Positions 45,814-54,789 of a stretch of DNA of 64,000 nucleotides are shown piece after piece. The notes beneath the pieces are model-generated. The model was not told the DNA's origin. It ran no database searches and was given only the letters and a program-made list of their open reading frames with translations. Source of the stretch: Bacteroidota bacterium (lineage in GTDB: Bacteria; Bacteroidota; Bacteroidia; AKYH767-A; OLB10); contig JADJOH010000006.1 of NCBI GenBank assembly GCA_016713925.1, positions 1 to 64,000 of the forward strand, given 5' to 3'. Position 1 is the first letter of the stretch, and each line of letters starts with the position of its first letter. The position numbers and the translations under genes were made by a program.

Positions 45814-45821
45814 TATTTTTG
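45814..45821 (+). promoter_or_regulatory. Candidate -7 promoter box just before pgpH
   Basis: TATTTTTG fits TAnnTTTG and ends 5 bases before the ATG at 45827. If used, the mRNA would be nearly leaderless. The -33 TTTG is not clear. Confidence 0.3.
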
Positions 45822-45826
45822 TCGGG

Positions 45827-47861
45827 ATGAATCTGCGGAAAATTTTTATATCGATCAGTAATAAACACGACTTCTATTACAGGGTGGTGCTGGTGTCGAT
45901 TTCTATTCTTATTATTACTTCCTTCCTGCCGCAACAGGTTCGTTTTAAATACAATTATAAGACAGGTCAACCCTGGAATTATGAAGATTTAAGAGCCCCC
46001 TTTGCATTTCCTGTCTTTAAATCGAATGCGGAGCTGGATGCCGAACGGACCAAGTACAATCAGGATGCGCCTCTTTTCTATAAAATGGATTCTACGGTTC
46101 AGTATGCAGTGATGGCCATGTTGAAAACGCAACTGGTGAATTTACCGAAAGAGGAAGTGGATCTGGCAGTGAAAACGGTGGCGTCGGTGTATGATTTTGG
46201 TGTTTTTGATGAGAAGAAACATTCACTGCCGGCAGAAGGTCAAACCATTAACTTTGGTGCAGGGTGGAGCCTTATCTCAAAGCGACAGATCGATGCATCT
46301 GAGTATGGAGCAGGTTCAGGATTTCGTCCGGAAGGAGTTGTCGGATAAAGGAAGAACAGCGAATAAGGATTTGTACAATGGGGTGGTCGCGGCTATTCGT
46401 CCTAACCTTGCTTTTGATGCCGACCTGACCTCTGCCTATACCCGCGACTTACTGCGCTCGCTGAGTCCGGTGAAAGGGGAAGTTCAGGAAGGAACGATCA
46501 TTATCCGGCGTGGACAATTAGTAGGAGAACGGGAATTCTATCAACTCGAATCCCTGCGTAAAGTTTTTCAGGGTGAAGCAACAGTAGAAGCCGCCTTGCC
46601 CTGGCTCTATCTGGGTTATCTCTTGCTGGTTTTTACGGCGATTGCGGTGTTGGTTACTTTTCTCTGGATTTTACGGAGAGATATCCTCTTCGACAGCAGG
46701 AAAATTACACTCTTGTTTTTGTTGATTATCCTGACCTGCATTATTTATTCGGTATTGCTGGCGAGCAACCGGGTCAATATGCTGATGATGCCGCTCTGTA
46801 TCCTGCCACTCATCACCCGTGCTTTCTTCGATACCCGCACCGCTTTGTTTACTCATGTGCTCTCGATGCTGATTTTAGGAACCGTCGCCCCCGGTGGATT
46901 TAACTTCGTGTACATGCAGGTGATTGCAGGTATGGTGGCCATCTTTAGTATTGTGAACATGAGAAAGCGTTCTCAGCTATTCCTGGCCGTTAGTTTGATT
47001 TTTGTGGCGTATATGATTTCATTTGTCGGACTTTCCTTGCTGAATGAAGGCGCCATCACCAAGATTAATCCCATGCAATTTTTGTGGCTGGGAATTAACT
47101 GTCTGCTGACCTTATTGAGCTATCCATTGATTTTCTTTATCGAAAAATCTTTCCGCGTGACTTCTGATTTTACACTCATGGAGTTAACGGATTTCAATAG
47201 TGAACTTTTACGCGATTTGGGATTAAAAGCACCCGGTACCTTCCAGCATTCTCTGCAAGTAGCCAATCTCGCCGAGTCTGCCATATATAAAATCGGTGGA
47301 AATTCCTTGCTGGTGAGAGTGGGAGCCCTTTATCACGATATCGGGAAGATGGATATGCCGATGTATTTTATCGAGAACCAGAGTACTCAAATTAATCCGC
47401 ACGATGAATTGTCTTTCGATGAAAGTGCGTCGATTATTATCAGTCACGTCATTAGAGGTATCGAGAAAGCGAAGAAGTATAAGCTGCCCGATATTATCAT
47501 CGACTTTATCCGCACGCACCACGGAACCATGATGGTGCAGTATTTCTACAATAACTATATTAAAAGTTTCCCCGATCAGATTCCGAATGAGGATGATTTC
47601 AGATATCCCGGCCCGCGTCCGTTTTCTAAAGAAACCGCTGTGCTGATGATGGCTGATTCAGTGGAAGCCGCCGCCCGCAGTCTGCCCATCCACGATCAGG
47701 ATGCTATTGATAACCTGGTGGAGAAGATTATCAGCAAGCAAATTGAATCCGGTCAGTTTGAAAATTGTGATATCACCTACCGCGATATATCTTCCATTAA
47801 AAAGATTTTTAAGAAAATGCTGACCAGTATTTACCATGTGCGGGTGGCTTATCCGTCTTGA
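45827..47861 (+). CDS. pgpH: 7TM-HD family (PgpH-like) cyclic di-AMP phosphodiesterase, frameshifted
   Basis: About 680 aa after repair. The N-terminus has a membrane helix (YYRVVLVSISILIITSFLP) and an extracellular 7TMR-HDED domain (SNAELDAERTKYNQDAPLFY). The frame shifts between about 46255 and 46300. The second frame continues through EQVQDFVRKELSDKGRTANK, then seven transmembrane helices (YLGYLLLVFTAIAVLVTFLW to LSYPLIFFIEKSFR) and the cytosolic HD domain (GTFQHSLQVANLAESAIYKI, GALYHDIGKMDMPMYFIENQ, IRTHHGT...MADSVEAAARSL). HD residues bind two metals and hydrolyse c-di-AMP to pApA in characterised PgpH. Confidence 0.88.
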
Positions 47862-47873
47862 TACCACCCCATG

Positions 47874-48012
47874 CAGCCTTGTAGAGGCGGTATCTCTGTA
47901 AGAAAGAAAATCATCTTCTCCACCAATACCGGCACCCGACCTAAGGTCGGGTGCCGGCGGTTAGAGGGAGCTAGGAATTTCTCGGTTACCGAGATACCGC
48001 CCCTACAGGGCT
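47874..48012. repeat. Nested-palindrome repeat, copy F
   Basis: Left arm AGCCTTGTAGAGGCGGTATC, central palindrome CCGGCACCCGACC/TAAGGTCGGGTGCCGG, right arm GAGATACCGCCCCTACAGGG ending CT. It starts 13 bases behind the pgpH stop. The outer arms pair (AGCC(C/T)TGTAGNGGCGGTATCT). Confidence 0.9.
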
Positions 48013-48118
48013 TTGCACGAAAATACTGACCATTATTTATCATGTACGTAGGGCTTTTCCGGCTTTGCTTTTCTTTAAGTATTTGTAAAACAACCTTCTG
48101 ACTTTGCTGACAAAAGTC

Positions 48119-48137
48119 ATTTAGAATTATTCTAAAT
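48119..48137. promoter_or_regulatory. Metal-box-like palindrome 1 upstream of the FecA-like gene
   Basis: ATTTAGAATTATTCTAAAT is a perfect 9-1-9 palindrome, 72 bases before the ATG. It resembles operators of iron-responsive repressors (Fur- or DtxR-type) upstream of iron genes, but I cannot name the regulator. Confidence 0.6.
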
Positions 48138-48177
48138 AAGCTTTGAGTTTTGCGATGCGCATACTTTCTTTGCACCA

Positions 48178-48200
48178 CTATTTAGACTAATTCTAAATAG
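48178..48200. promoter_or_regulatory. Metal-box-like palindrome 2 at the FecA-like promoter
   Basis: Arms CTATTTAGA and TCTAAATAG surround CTAAT, almost the same core as the site at 48119. It ends 8 bases before the ATG at 48209, so a repressor bound here could block transcription or initiation. A TTTGCACCACTATTTAGAC stretch precedes it. Confidence 0.6.
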
Positions 48201-48208
48201 CATCCCCT

Positions 48209-50659
48209 ATGTATCGCCCGTTTATCTTATTTACATGGCTGTTGCTCTTGGTTTCATTATCGGATTCAATTGGCCAGTCTTCAGAAAATCAATGGTTTAT
48301 TGAAGGAGCCCTTTCTATTCAGGACAGAAAACTTCATGGTGCTTCGGTGAGTCTTCAGCATACCGGCATTCGGACAATAACGGATAAAGATGGTCGCTTT
48401 GAATTGAAGGGCACAACGTCCGGAAATTTTTTACTGGTCATCCACGGACTTGGCTTCTCCGATTTCGATACCTTATTGCATCTGGAAGCAGGCAAAACAA
48501 CATTGCTCGATTTGAAATTGGATCCCGGCTATTGCGAGATGCCTCAATTGGAAATTTTTAGTTCCCGTTACGATGCCATGCGGAATTTACCCGGCGCAGC
48601 AAGTCTGGTGACAGCAGAGCAAATTGAAAAAATCCAACCACTCAGCAGCAATGAAGTCTTGCGCAAAGTAGGGGGTGTGCATGTAGTGGATGAAGAGGGA
48701 TTAGGCTTACGTCCGAACATTGGTTTCCGCGGACTCGATCCCGACCGTAGCCGCTATGTGATGGTGCTGGAAGATGGAGTGCCCGTTTCCTTAAGTCCTT
48801 ACGGTGAGCCGGAGATGTATTATTCTCCTTCTATTGATCGCATGCAGCAGGTAGAGGTGTTGAAAGGAAGTTCCTCGATATTATTTGGTCCACGCACGAT
48901 AGCCGGTGTGATTAATTACCGGACTGCTGATCCTCCCGCTGAGCAGAAGGGCGTGCTGCAACTTACCGCAGGCGATCAGGGGTTCGCCAGTGCAATGCTG
49001 GGCTTCGGGACAACGATTGGTAATACCGGCGTGCAGTTGAATTATCTCCGTAAACAGACGGATGATTTTGGAATGCTCCGTTTGAGAATGAACGATGTGG
49101 TGACCAAGTTCAGATGGTTCCTCTCTGCAAGATCTGTCGCGGGAATTAAAATCGGTGTGTACGATGAGTTTTCAAATGCGAATTATATAGGAATGACGGA
49201 GTCCATGTATCAATCCGGGCAGTATGATGTGGCACGCCTTGCTCCGGATGATCAGTTTCATATTCGTCGCTATTCGCTCTCCGGTACTTATACCTGGAAT
49301 GTAAGCGATCAATTGCGCATCGAAGGATTGGCCTTTGCCTATTCTACACAGCGGAACTGGGTGCGCCAGGATTTTGCATATAATACCCTTGATTCTTCCG
49401 GAATGCTATTGCCCAAACCATCAGATTATTCAGGGGTGACATGGGGAGATGAATCGGTGAGTGGGGGAGCGATTTACATGCGTAACAGTACCGGAAACAG
49501 ATACCGTACCTTTGATGTGGCCGGTGCGGATCTGCGTCTCCGTTATACCTTTCAGGCATTATCGATGCGGCATGAGTGGAGTGCAGGGATTCGTTTTATG
49601 GCGGAGAGAGCGCACGAAATTCGGGTGAATGGATCTAAACCGGGCGCCCTCTCCGGTGAAATCAGCGACGAAGAGTACCGTCCGATTCAAGGTTATAGTG
49701 CATTTATTTATGATCAGATTCATGTGGGAAATAAATGGGAAATCTCTCCGGGCATACGAGTAGAATACATGGACTTTACACGTGAAATTGTCAGAGGAAA
49801 GTACAAAGTGAATGGTGTCACTCAGGCCAGAGATACCGTCATCAGTACCCGAAGTCAATTGTCTGAAGTGATCCCCGGCATTGGATTCGTGTACCATCCA
49901 GCTAAAAAGGTCTGCTTGTTTGGCGGAGTACATAAAGGATTCGCGCCTCCCCGTATCAAGGACGCAATCACCACAGATGGCGTCGATCAGGAATTGTCAG
50001 CGGAGCTGAGCTGGAATTATGAACTGGGTATCAGAGCAGATTTCTTTCAATCACTTCACCTGGAACTCACGGGCTTTTATCTCGATTTTGAAAATCAGGT
50101 GATACCTGTTTCTGAATCTTCCGGAGGAACCGGCGCTGGTCTCGTGAATGGCGGAGAAACTAAAAGTACCGGAGTAGAAGCAACTCTTTCTTTTTCTTCA
50201 GCCAATATCATCTCCTCCCCCTGGCAGCTGAGTCTCCTCACTACAATGACCTATACCGAAGCGCTTTTTGATGCCGATCGGTTTATCGGAACAGCAGAGA
50301 ATGCAGTGAATATTAAAGGGAATACATTGCCCTATGCACCCACCATTTCAGGGAATAGTTTACTCTCGGTTTTATCTCCCATCGGATTGAGATTTAATGT
50401 GAACATGCAATATACCGGTGCGCAGTTTACCGATGTGAAGAACACCGAAGCCCCTGCTGCCAATGGTCTCACCGGTGAACTTCCCGCTTTTTATACAGTA
50501 GATGCCGGATTAAGCTATGAATGGAAAAAGGCCAACACTCAGATATCCTGCTCCGTGAAAAATGTCACCGATGAGCGCTACATCTATACCCGTCGTCCCC
50601 AAGGTATCCGAGTCGGTTTAGAACGCATGATATTTTTCGGCGTCAAGAAAAATTTCTAA
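48209..50659 (+). CDS. FecA-like TonB-dependent receptor (iron-siderophore/citrate type)
   Basis: 816 aa, intact. Signal peptide MYRPFILFTWLLLLVSLSDSIG. A CarboxypepD_reg-like domain (GALSIQDRKLHGASVSLQHT...TDKDGRFELKGT) precedes the plug with the FecA signature FRGLDPDRSRYVMVLEDGVP, VSLSPYGEPEMYYSPSIDRM and VEVLKGSSSILFGPRTIAGV. The beta-barrel ends in YIYTRRPQGIRVGLERMIFFGVKKNF. It imports a ferric chelate. Two palindromic operator candidates in front suggest repression by iron or another metal. Confidence 0.87.
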   Translation: MYRPFILFTWLLLLVSLSDSIGQSSENQWFIEGALSIQDRKLHGASVSLQHTGIRTITDKDGRFELKGTTSGNFLLVIHGLGFSDFDTLLHLEAGKTTLLDLKLDPGYCEMPQLEIFSSRYDAMRNLPGAASLVTAEQIEKIQPLSSNEVLRKVGGVHVVDEEGLGLRPNIGFRGLDPDRSRYVMVLEDGVPVSLSPYGEPEMYYSPSIDRMQQVEVLKGSSSILFGPRTIAGVINYRTADPPAEQKGVLQLTAGDQGFASAMLGFGTTIGNTGVQLNYLRKQTDDFGMLRLRMNDVVTKFRWFLSARSVAGIKIGVYDEFSNANYIGMTESMYQSGQYDVARLAPDDQFHIRRYSLSGTYTWNVSDQLRIEGLAFAYSTQRNWVRQDFAYNTLDSSGMLLPKPSDYSGVTWGDESVSGGAIYMRNSTGNRYRTFDVAGADLRLRYTFQALSMRHEWSAGIRFMAERAHEIRVNGSKPGALSGEISDEEYRPIQGYSAFIYDQIHVGNKWEISPGIRVEYMDFTREIVRGKYKVNGVTQARDTVISTRSQLSEVIPGIGFVYHPAKKVCLFGGVHKGFAPPRIKDAITTDGVDQELSAELSWNYELGIRADFFQSLHLELTGFYLDFENQVIPVSESSGGTGAGLVNGGETKSTGVEATLSFSSANIISSPWQLSLLTTMTYTEALFDADRFIGTAENAVNIKGNTLPYAPTISGNSLLSVLSPIGLRFNVNMQYTGAQFTDVKNTEAPAANGLTGELPAFYTVDAGLSYEWKKANTQISCSVKNVTDERYIYTRRPQGIRVGLERMIFFGVKKNF

Positions 50660-50956
50660 TGCCTCTTTGCAATCTAAAATCCTAACACTCATTAAATTCT
50701 TTTTCCACAACCGATATTGCTTTCATTCTCCTTAGTGCCTTCTTAGTGCTCTTGTGCCTTAGTGGTAAAAGAGACAAATTTTCGGTACTACCATAAGTCG
50801 ACCTTTAAAGTTATAGATAGCTTTATTCCTTGTCGAAATGATTCGTTTTTATCATTCGAAAGTTTAAAGTCTTGATTATACTATCGTTAAAATATCCATA
50901 GCTTCGATTTTGATGCAGGAATCTCCTGTGGCGAATACTACCTTTGTCGGAAGTTT
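50660..50956. other. Spacer with CACTAAGG-type repeat and mutL promoter
   Basis: Positions 50732-50765 are TCTCCTTAGTGCCTTCTTAG, then TGCTCTTGTGCCTTAGTGG, the inverse of the repeat at 6737-6775. TACCTTTG at 50939-50946 fits TAnnTTTG and lies 10 bases before the mutL ATG, with TTTTG about 20-25 bases upstream near 50909. No gene is visible. Confidence 0.5.
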
Positions 50957-52840
50957 ATGGCTGATATTATTCGTTTATTGTCGGAGAATGTCGCGAATCA
51001 GATCGCGGCGGGTGAGGTGATTCAACGTCCTGCTTCTGCGGTGAAAGAAATGCTGGAGAACGCCATGGATGCCGGTGCTTCCCGCGTGCAGTTGATTTTG
51101 CTCGATGCCGGTAAAACCCTTATCCAGGTGATTGATGATGGTTCAGGCATGAGTGAAACAGATGCCCGCTTGTGTTTTGATCGTCACGCGACTTCTAAAA
51201 TCAGAAAAATTGATGATCTCTTTACCCTGCATACCATGGGTTTCAGAGGAGAGGCACTGGCTTCGATTGCTTCAGTAGCTCAGGTGGAAATGAAAACGCG
51301 TCGTGCTGAATTTGAATTTGGTCAGCGGGTAGTGGTGGAAGGCGGAACCTTCATGGTTCAGGAAGCAGCAGTGATGCCGGGCGGGACTTCTATCGCCGTG
51401 AAGAATCTCTTTTTCAATGTGCCGGCCCGCAGAAATTTTCTGAAATCGAATCCCGTCGAATCCCGTCATATTCAGGAGGAGTTTATCCGTATCGCTCTGG
51501 CAAATCCGCATATTTCGTTTAGTATGCACCATAACGAAGCTCAGGTTTTCGATTTACGTACAGGCAATCTGCGTCAGCGGATCTCTGCGATCTTTGGAAA
51601 TGCGTACAATGAACGTCTGGTGCCGGTAGAAGAAGAAACAACGATCGTGCGCATTGAAGGCTATATCGGTAAGCCGGAGTTCGCGAAGAGGAACAGGGGA
51701 GAGCAGTACTTTTATGTGAACAATCGTTTCATTAAAGATAATTACCTGCATCATGCCGTATCTTCCGCTTTTGATTCATTGATTCCCAAAGAAGCCTATC
51801 CATCCTATTGGTTGAAGTTGTCGGTGAATCCTGCCGATATCGATGTGAATATTCATCCTACAAAAACGGAAATTAAATTTCAGCACGATAAAGAAATTTA
51901 TGCCATCATTAAAGCTGCTGTAAAAAGAGCACTCGGTCGCTTCAGTGTGGCCCCATCTCTCGATTTTGAACAAGAACCGGCCTTCGATCTGCCCCTGTCC
52001 AAACTGAGTGAGATGCCCGTGCAGCCGCAAATCCGTATCAACCCCAATTATAATCCCTTCCGTCAGGAACAACGCGAACAGGAGCTAAAAGGCAACGGTT
52101 TACAGCCGGCAAGTGGAGATTTCGGTGGAAGAAGTTTTCAAACTTCCCGATCGGATGTGAGAGCCTGGCTGGAAGTTCATAAAGACACTGCCGTGCAGCA
52201 GGAGATAACGCATGCGGATAGCCGAAATCATCCGGTGATTGATCTGCTGAACGTTTTTGAAGAACTCGATGATTTCCGCTTTGTGCTGGTGAGCCCGGGT
52301 ATTGTGGCCGCCGCTCACGCACGAGGTCTGGTCTTGTTTGATCTTCCCGCCGCCCGTGAAAGAATATTGTACGAAAAATTCCTCTATGCTTTTTCGAAAC
52401 ATCATCTCCCTTCGCAGCAGCAGTTGTTCCCTCCGCAAATCAACCTGAGCCCGAATGATTTCCTGCTGGTTAGAGAGCTGCAGGAAGATCTGCGAAAAAT
52501 CGGTTTTGATATTACAGAGTTTGGTCAGCATACGATTGTGGTGCAGGGTGTCCCCGGTGGATTGGATCCCGGCTCTGAACAGGCTACCTTACAGGCCTTG
52601 CTGGAGCAATACAGAATGAATAAAGATAAATTGCAATTGCCGGTCCACGAAAACCTGGCCCGCTCACTGGCAAGATCCTTCCTCCTGCGACAGCAATTGA
52701 ATTATTCTTCACGTGAACTGCGTCAGGTAGCCATCGATTTGTTGCATTGTGATCAGCCCTTTTATGGCGTAAATGGAAAAGTGATATTGAAGAGTTTGGA
52801 AACAGAACAGTTAAATCAGTTTATGCAATCGGCCGGTTAA
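50957..52840 (+). CDS. mutL: DNA mismatch repair protein MutL (endonuclease motif altered)
   Basis: 627 aa, intact. The GHKL ATPase start is standard: IRLLSENVANQIAAGEVIQR, KEMLENAMDAGASRVQL, IDDGSGMSETDARLCFDRHA, DLFTLHTMGFRGEALASIAS. The C-terminal dimer/endonuclease region is different: the DQHA(x)2E(x)4E metal motif of nicking MutL proteins here reads DLPAARERILYE (from Asp462), and the later CPHGRP-type motif appears as CDQPFYGVNGKVI. This suggests a version without nuclease activity or with altered metal binding. It starts an operon with the two rhomboid genes (21-base gap). Confidence 0.9.
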   Translation: MADIIRLLSENVANQIAAGEVIQRPASAVKEMLENAMDAGASRVQLILLDAGKTLIQVIDDGSGMSETDARLCFDRHATSKIRKIDDLFTLHTMGFRGEALASIASVAQVEMKTRRAEFEFGQRVVVEGGTFMVQEAAVMPGGTSIAVKNLFFNVPARRNFLKSNPVESRHIQEEFIRIALANPHISFSMHHNEAQVFDLRTGNLRQRISAIFGNAYNERLVPVEEETTIVRIEGYIGKPEFAKRNRGEQYFYVNNRFIKDNYLHHAVSSAFDSLIPKEAYPSYWLKLSVNPADIDVNIHPTKTEIKFQHDKEIYAIIKAAVKRALGRFSVAPSLDFEQEPAFDLPLSKLSEMPVQPQIRINPNYNPFRQEQREQELKGNGLQPASGDFGGRSFQTSRSDVRAWLEVHKDTAVQQEITHADSRNHPVIDLLNVFEELDDFRFVLVSPGIVAAAHARGLVLFDLPAARERILYEKFLYAFSKHHLPSQQQLFPPQINLSPNDFLLVRELQEDLRKIGFDITEFGQHTIVVQGVPGGLDPGSEQATLQALLEQYRMNKDKLQLPVHENLARSLARSFLLRQQLNYSSRELRQVAIDLLHCDQPFYGVNGKVILKSLETEQLNQFMQSAG

Positions 52841-52861
52841 TTTCGCCGTTAAAGTATACCT

Positions 52862-53713
52862 ATGTCCTATCAGCAATTTCGTCCTATGCGTTGGCAGATA
52901 CTACCCCCGGTAGTAAAAAATCTGTTGATCATTAATGGCATCATGTTTCTCGCGACGGTGGTCCTGGAGAGTAAACTGGGACTGGATTTAACATCCTACC
53001 TGGGCCTGCATTTCGTGACCAGTCCTCAGTTTGAACCGTATCAGTTTGTGTCGCATCTGTTCATGCACGGAAGTATGTTGCATATTTTTTCCAATATGTT
53101 TGCGCTGTGGATGTTCGGCAATGTGCTGGAAAATGTTTGGGGAGGGAAGAAGTTTTTAACGTATTACCTCATCACGGGACTTGGTGCCGCGTTTATTCAT
53201 ACCATTTTTTCCTGGTACGATATTTCAAAGATGCAGGATAGCGTTGATCTTTTTCTCGCGCATCCGCAGCCGATGGATTTTAAGATGTTGGTCACCAAAT
53301 ACCAAAGCTTTTTGAGAAGTGAAGATATTGCAGCGCTCAATGAATTATTAACGAACTGGGCGGCGATGCCCTCTAATCCCGAGATGATCAATACTGCAAG
53401 TGCATTTGCTCAGGGTCTCGTGGAAAGAAAGGCGGATATCCCTACCGTGGGAGCCTCCGGTGCTGTCTTCGGTGTATTGCTGGCCTTCGGAATGATGTTT
53501 CCCAATACAATTATCTATATTTATTTCGCCATTCCAATGAAAGCGAAGTGGTTTGTGATGTTGTATGGGTTGTTTGAATTGTATAGCGGCATTCAGAATA
53601 ATCCTTCAGATAATGTTGCACATTTCGCTCACCTCGGTGGAATGCTCTTTGGTTATTTGCTTATTCGCTCGTGGAGAAAAAATATGTACCGGCCCTATCA
53701 GGATGATTATTAA
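52862..53713 (+). CDS. Rhomboid-family intramembrane serine protease (1)
   Basis: 283 aa with six or more membrane segments. The catalytic serine is Ser199 in GASGAVFG and the base is in HFAHLGGM (His254, His257). The conserved HLFMHGSMLHIFSNMFALWMF segment provides the oxyanion region. A hydrophilic insert of about 80 residues between transmembrane segments (SWYDISKMQDSVDLFLAHPQ to EMINTASAFAQGLVERKAD) is unusual. It cuts transmembrane substrates in the inner membrane; substrates are unknown. Three bases separate it from the second rhomboid gene. Confidence 0.9.
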   Translation: MSYQQFRPMRWQILPPVVKNLLIINGIMFLATVVLESKLGLDLTSYLGLHFVTSPQFEPYQFVSHLFMHGSMLHIFSNMFALWMFGNVLENVWGGKKFLTYYLITGLGAAFIHTIFSWYDISKMQDSVDLFLAHPQPMDFKMLVTKYQSFLRSEDIAALNELLTNWAAMPSNPEMINTASAFAQGLVERKADIPTVGASGAVFGVLLAFGMMFPNTIIYIYFAIPMKAKWFVMLYGLFELYSGIQNNPSDNVAHFAHLGGMLFGYLLIRSWRKNMYRPYQDDY

Positions 53714-53716
53714 ACG

Positions 53717-54604
53717 ATGAGTAAACTACTGGATGATATCAAAATGCAGTTTACAGGTGCAGAAGCCTTGTACCGCTTATTGCTGATTAATTGTGCCGTA
53801 TTTTTATTGATTACCGTTTCAAGATCTGTTTTCTTTCTGGCCGGTGCCGATAATGGAACCGTGGAGTGGGTGGTGATGAAATTGAGTCTGCCGGCTGATT
53901 TATCAGCGCTGCTGCGTCAACCCTGGACATTCCTCACCTATATGTTTTTGCATACCGGACTGCTTCATATTTTATTTAATATGCTTATTCTTTTTTGGAC
54001 CGGTCGCCTCTTTACCGAGTATTTAGGCAATGCAAAACTTTGGGCTACGTATGTGGCAGGAGCATTGGTGGGTGCCCTCGCTTATGTGATTTCATTTAAT
54101 CTTCTGCCGGCTTTCGATGGAACTGTTTCAAGCAGCTATCTGATGGGTGCTTCTGCAGGAGTCATCGCGGTGCTGGTCGCAGTGGCTACACTCTTGCCGG
54201 ATTATGTCGTGCACTTGCTGATTTTTGGTGCGGTGAGATTGAAGTATGTCGCCATTTTTTCAATCGTCCTTTATTTTATTTCTATTCCTCTCGGAAATGC
54301 AGGCGGACATATCGCCCATCTTGGAGGTGCTTTGTTCGGTTACCTGATGATTGTACAACTGCGGAAAGGTCGGGATCTTACAGCATGGTTGACCGGACTC
54401 TCCACTATGAAATTGAGATCAAAACCGGTGAAAATGACGGTCGTTAAATCCGGTCGCGGCCGGTATAATTCCGATGATCTGCATGAAGGCATCGCCAGTC
54501 AGGAGCTCGTTGACCGTATTCTGGATAAGATAAATAAGTCCGGTTTCGATAGCCTTTCTAAGGAAGAAAAGGAAATATTGTATAAAGCCAGTGGCAAGAA
54601 GTGA
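53717..54604 (+). CDS. Rhomboid-family intramembrane serine protease (2) with C-terminal tail
   Basis: 295 aa. Catalytic Ser146 in GASAGVIAVL and His201 in HIAHLGGALFGY, plus TYMFLHTGLLHILFNMLILF. After the last helix a basic, then acidic cytoplasmic tail of about 80 residues ends in LVDRILDKINKSGFDSLSKE, then EKEILYKASGKK, a motif often found at the end of Bacteroidota rhomboids. It is tightly linked to the first rhomboid gene and mutL. Confidence 0.9.
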   Translation: MSKLLDDIKMQFTGAEALYRLLLINCAVFLLITVSRSVFFLAGADNGTVEWVVMKLSLPADLSALLRQPWTFLTYMFLHTGLLHILFNMLILFWTGRLFTEYLGNAKLWATYVAGALVGALAYVISFNLLPAFDGTVSSSYLMGASAGVIAVLVAVATLLPDYVVHLLIFGAVRLKYVAIFSIVLYFISIPLGNAGGHIAHLGGALFGYLMIVQLRKGRDLTAWLTGLSTMKLRSKPVKMTVVKSGRGRYNSDDLHEGIASQELVDRILDKINKSGFDSLSKEEKEILYKASGKK

Positions 54605-54789
54605 TCAATGAAACCAGTTCCTGAATTAGGAAAACAGCCTCCCAAATTGGGAATTTACTGTTCGTTTAGAAGCTTTTACACAGCCATTTTATAACTTAAT
54701 TTATTTATAATCAATAATTTTTGCTTTTTTCAGATTTTTGGCATAAACATGGAATATTAACGAATTGTTATTTTAAAAACCATAAAAAA

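Noticed and set aside
45827..47861. Programmed ribosomal frameshift in pgpH or pabA
   Set aside because: No slippery heptamer with downstream pseudoknot was seen, and the same kind of shift occurs in many unrelated genes, so sequencing indels are the simpler explanation.
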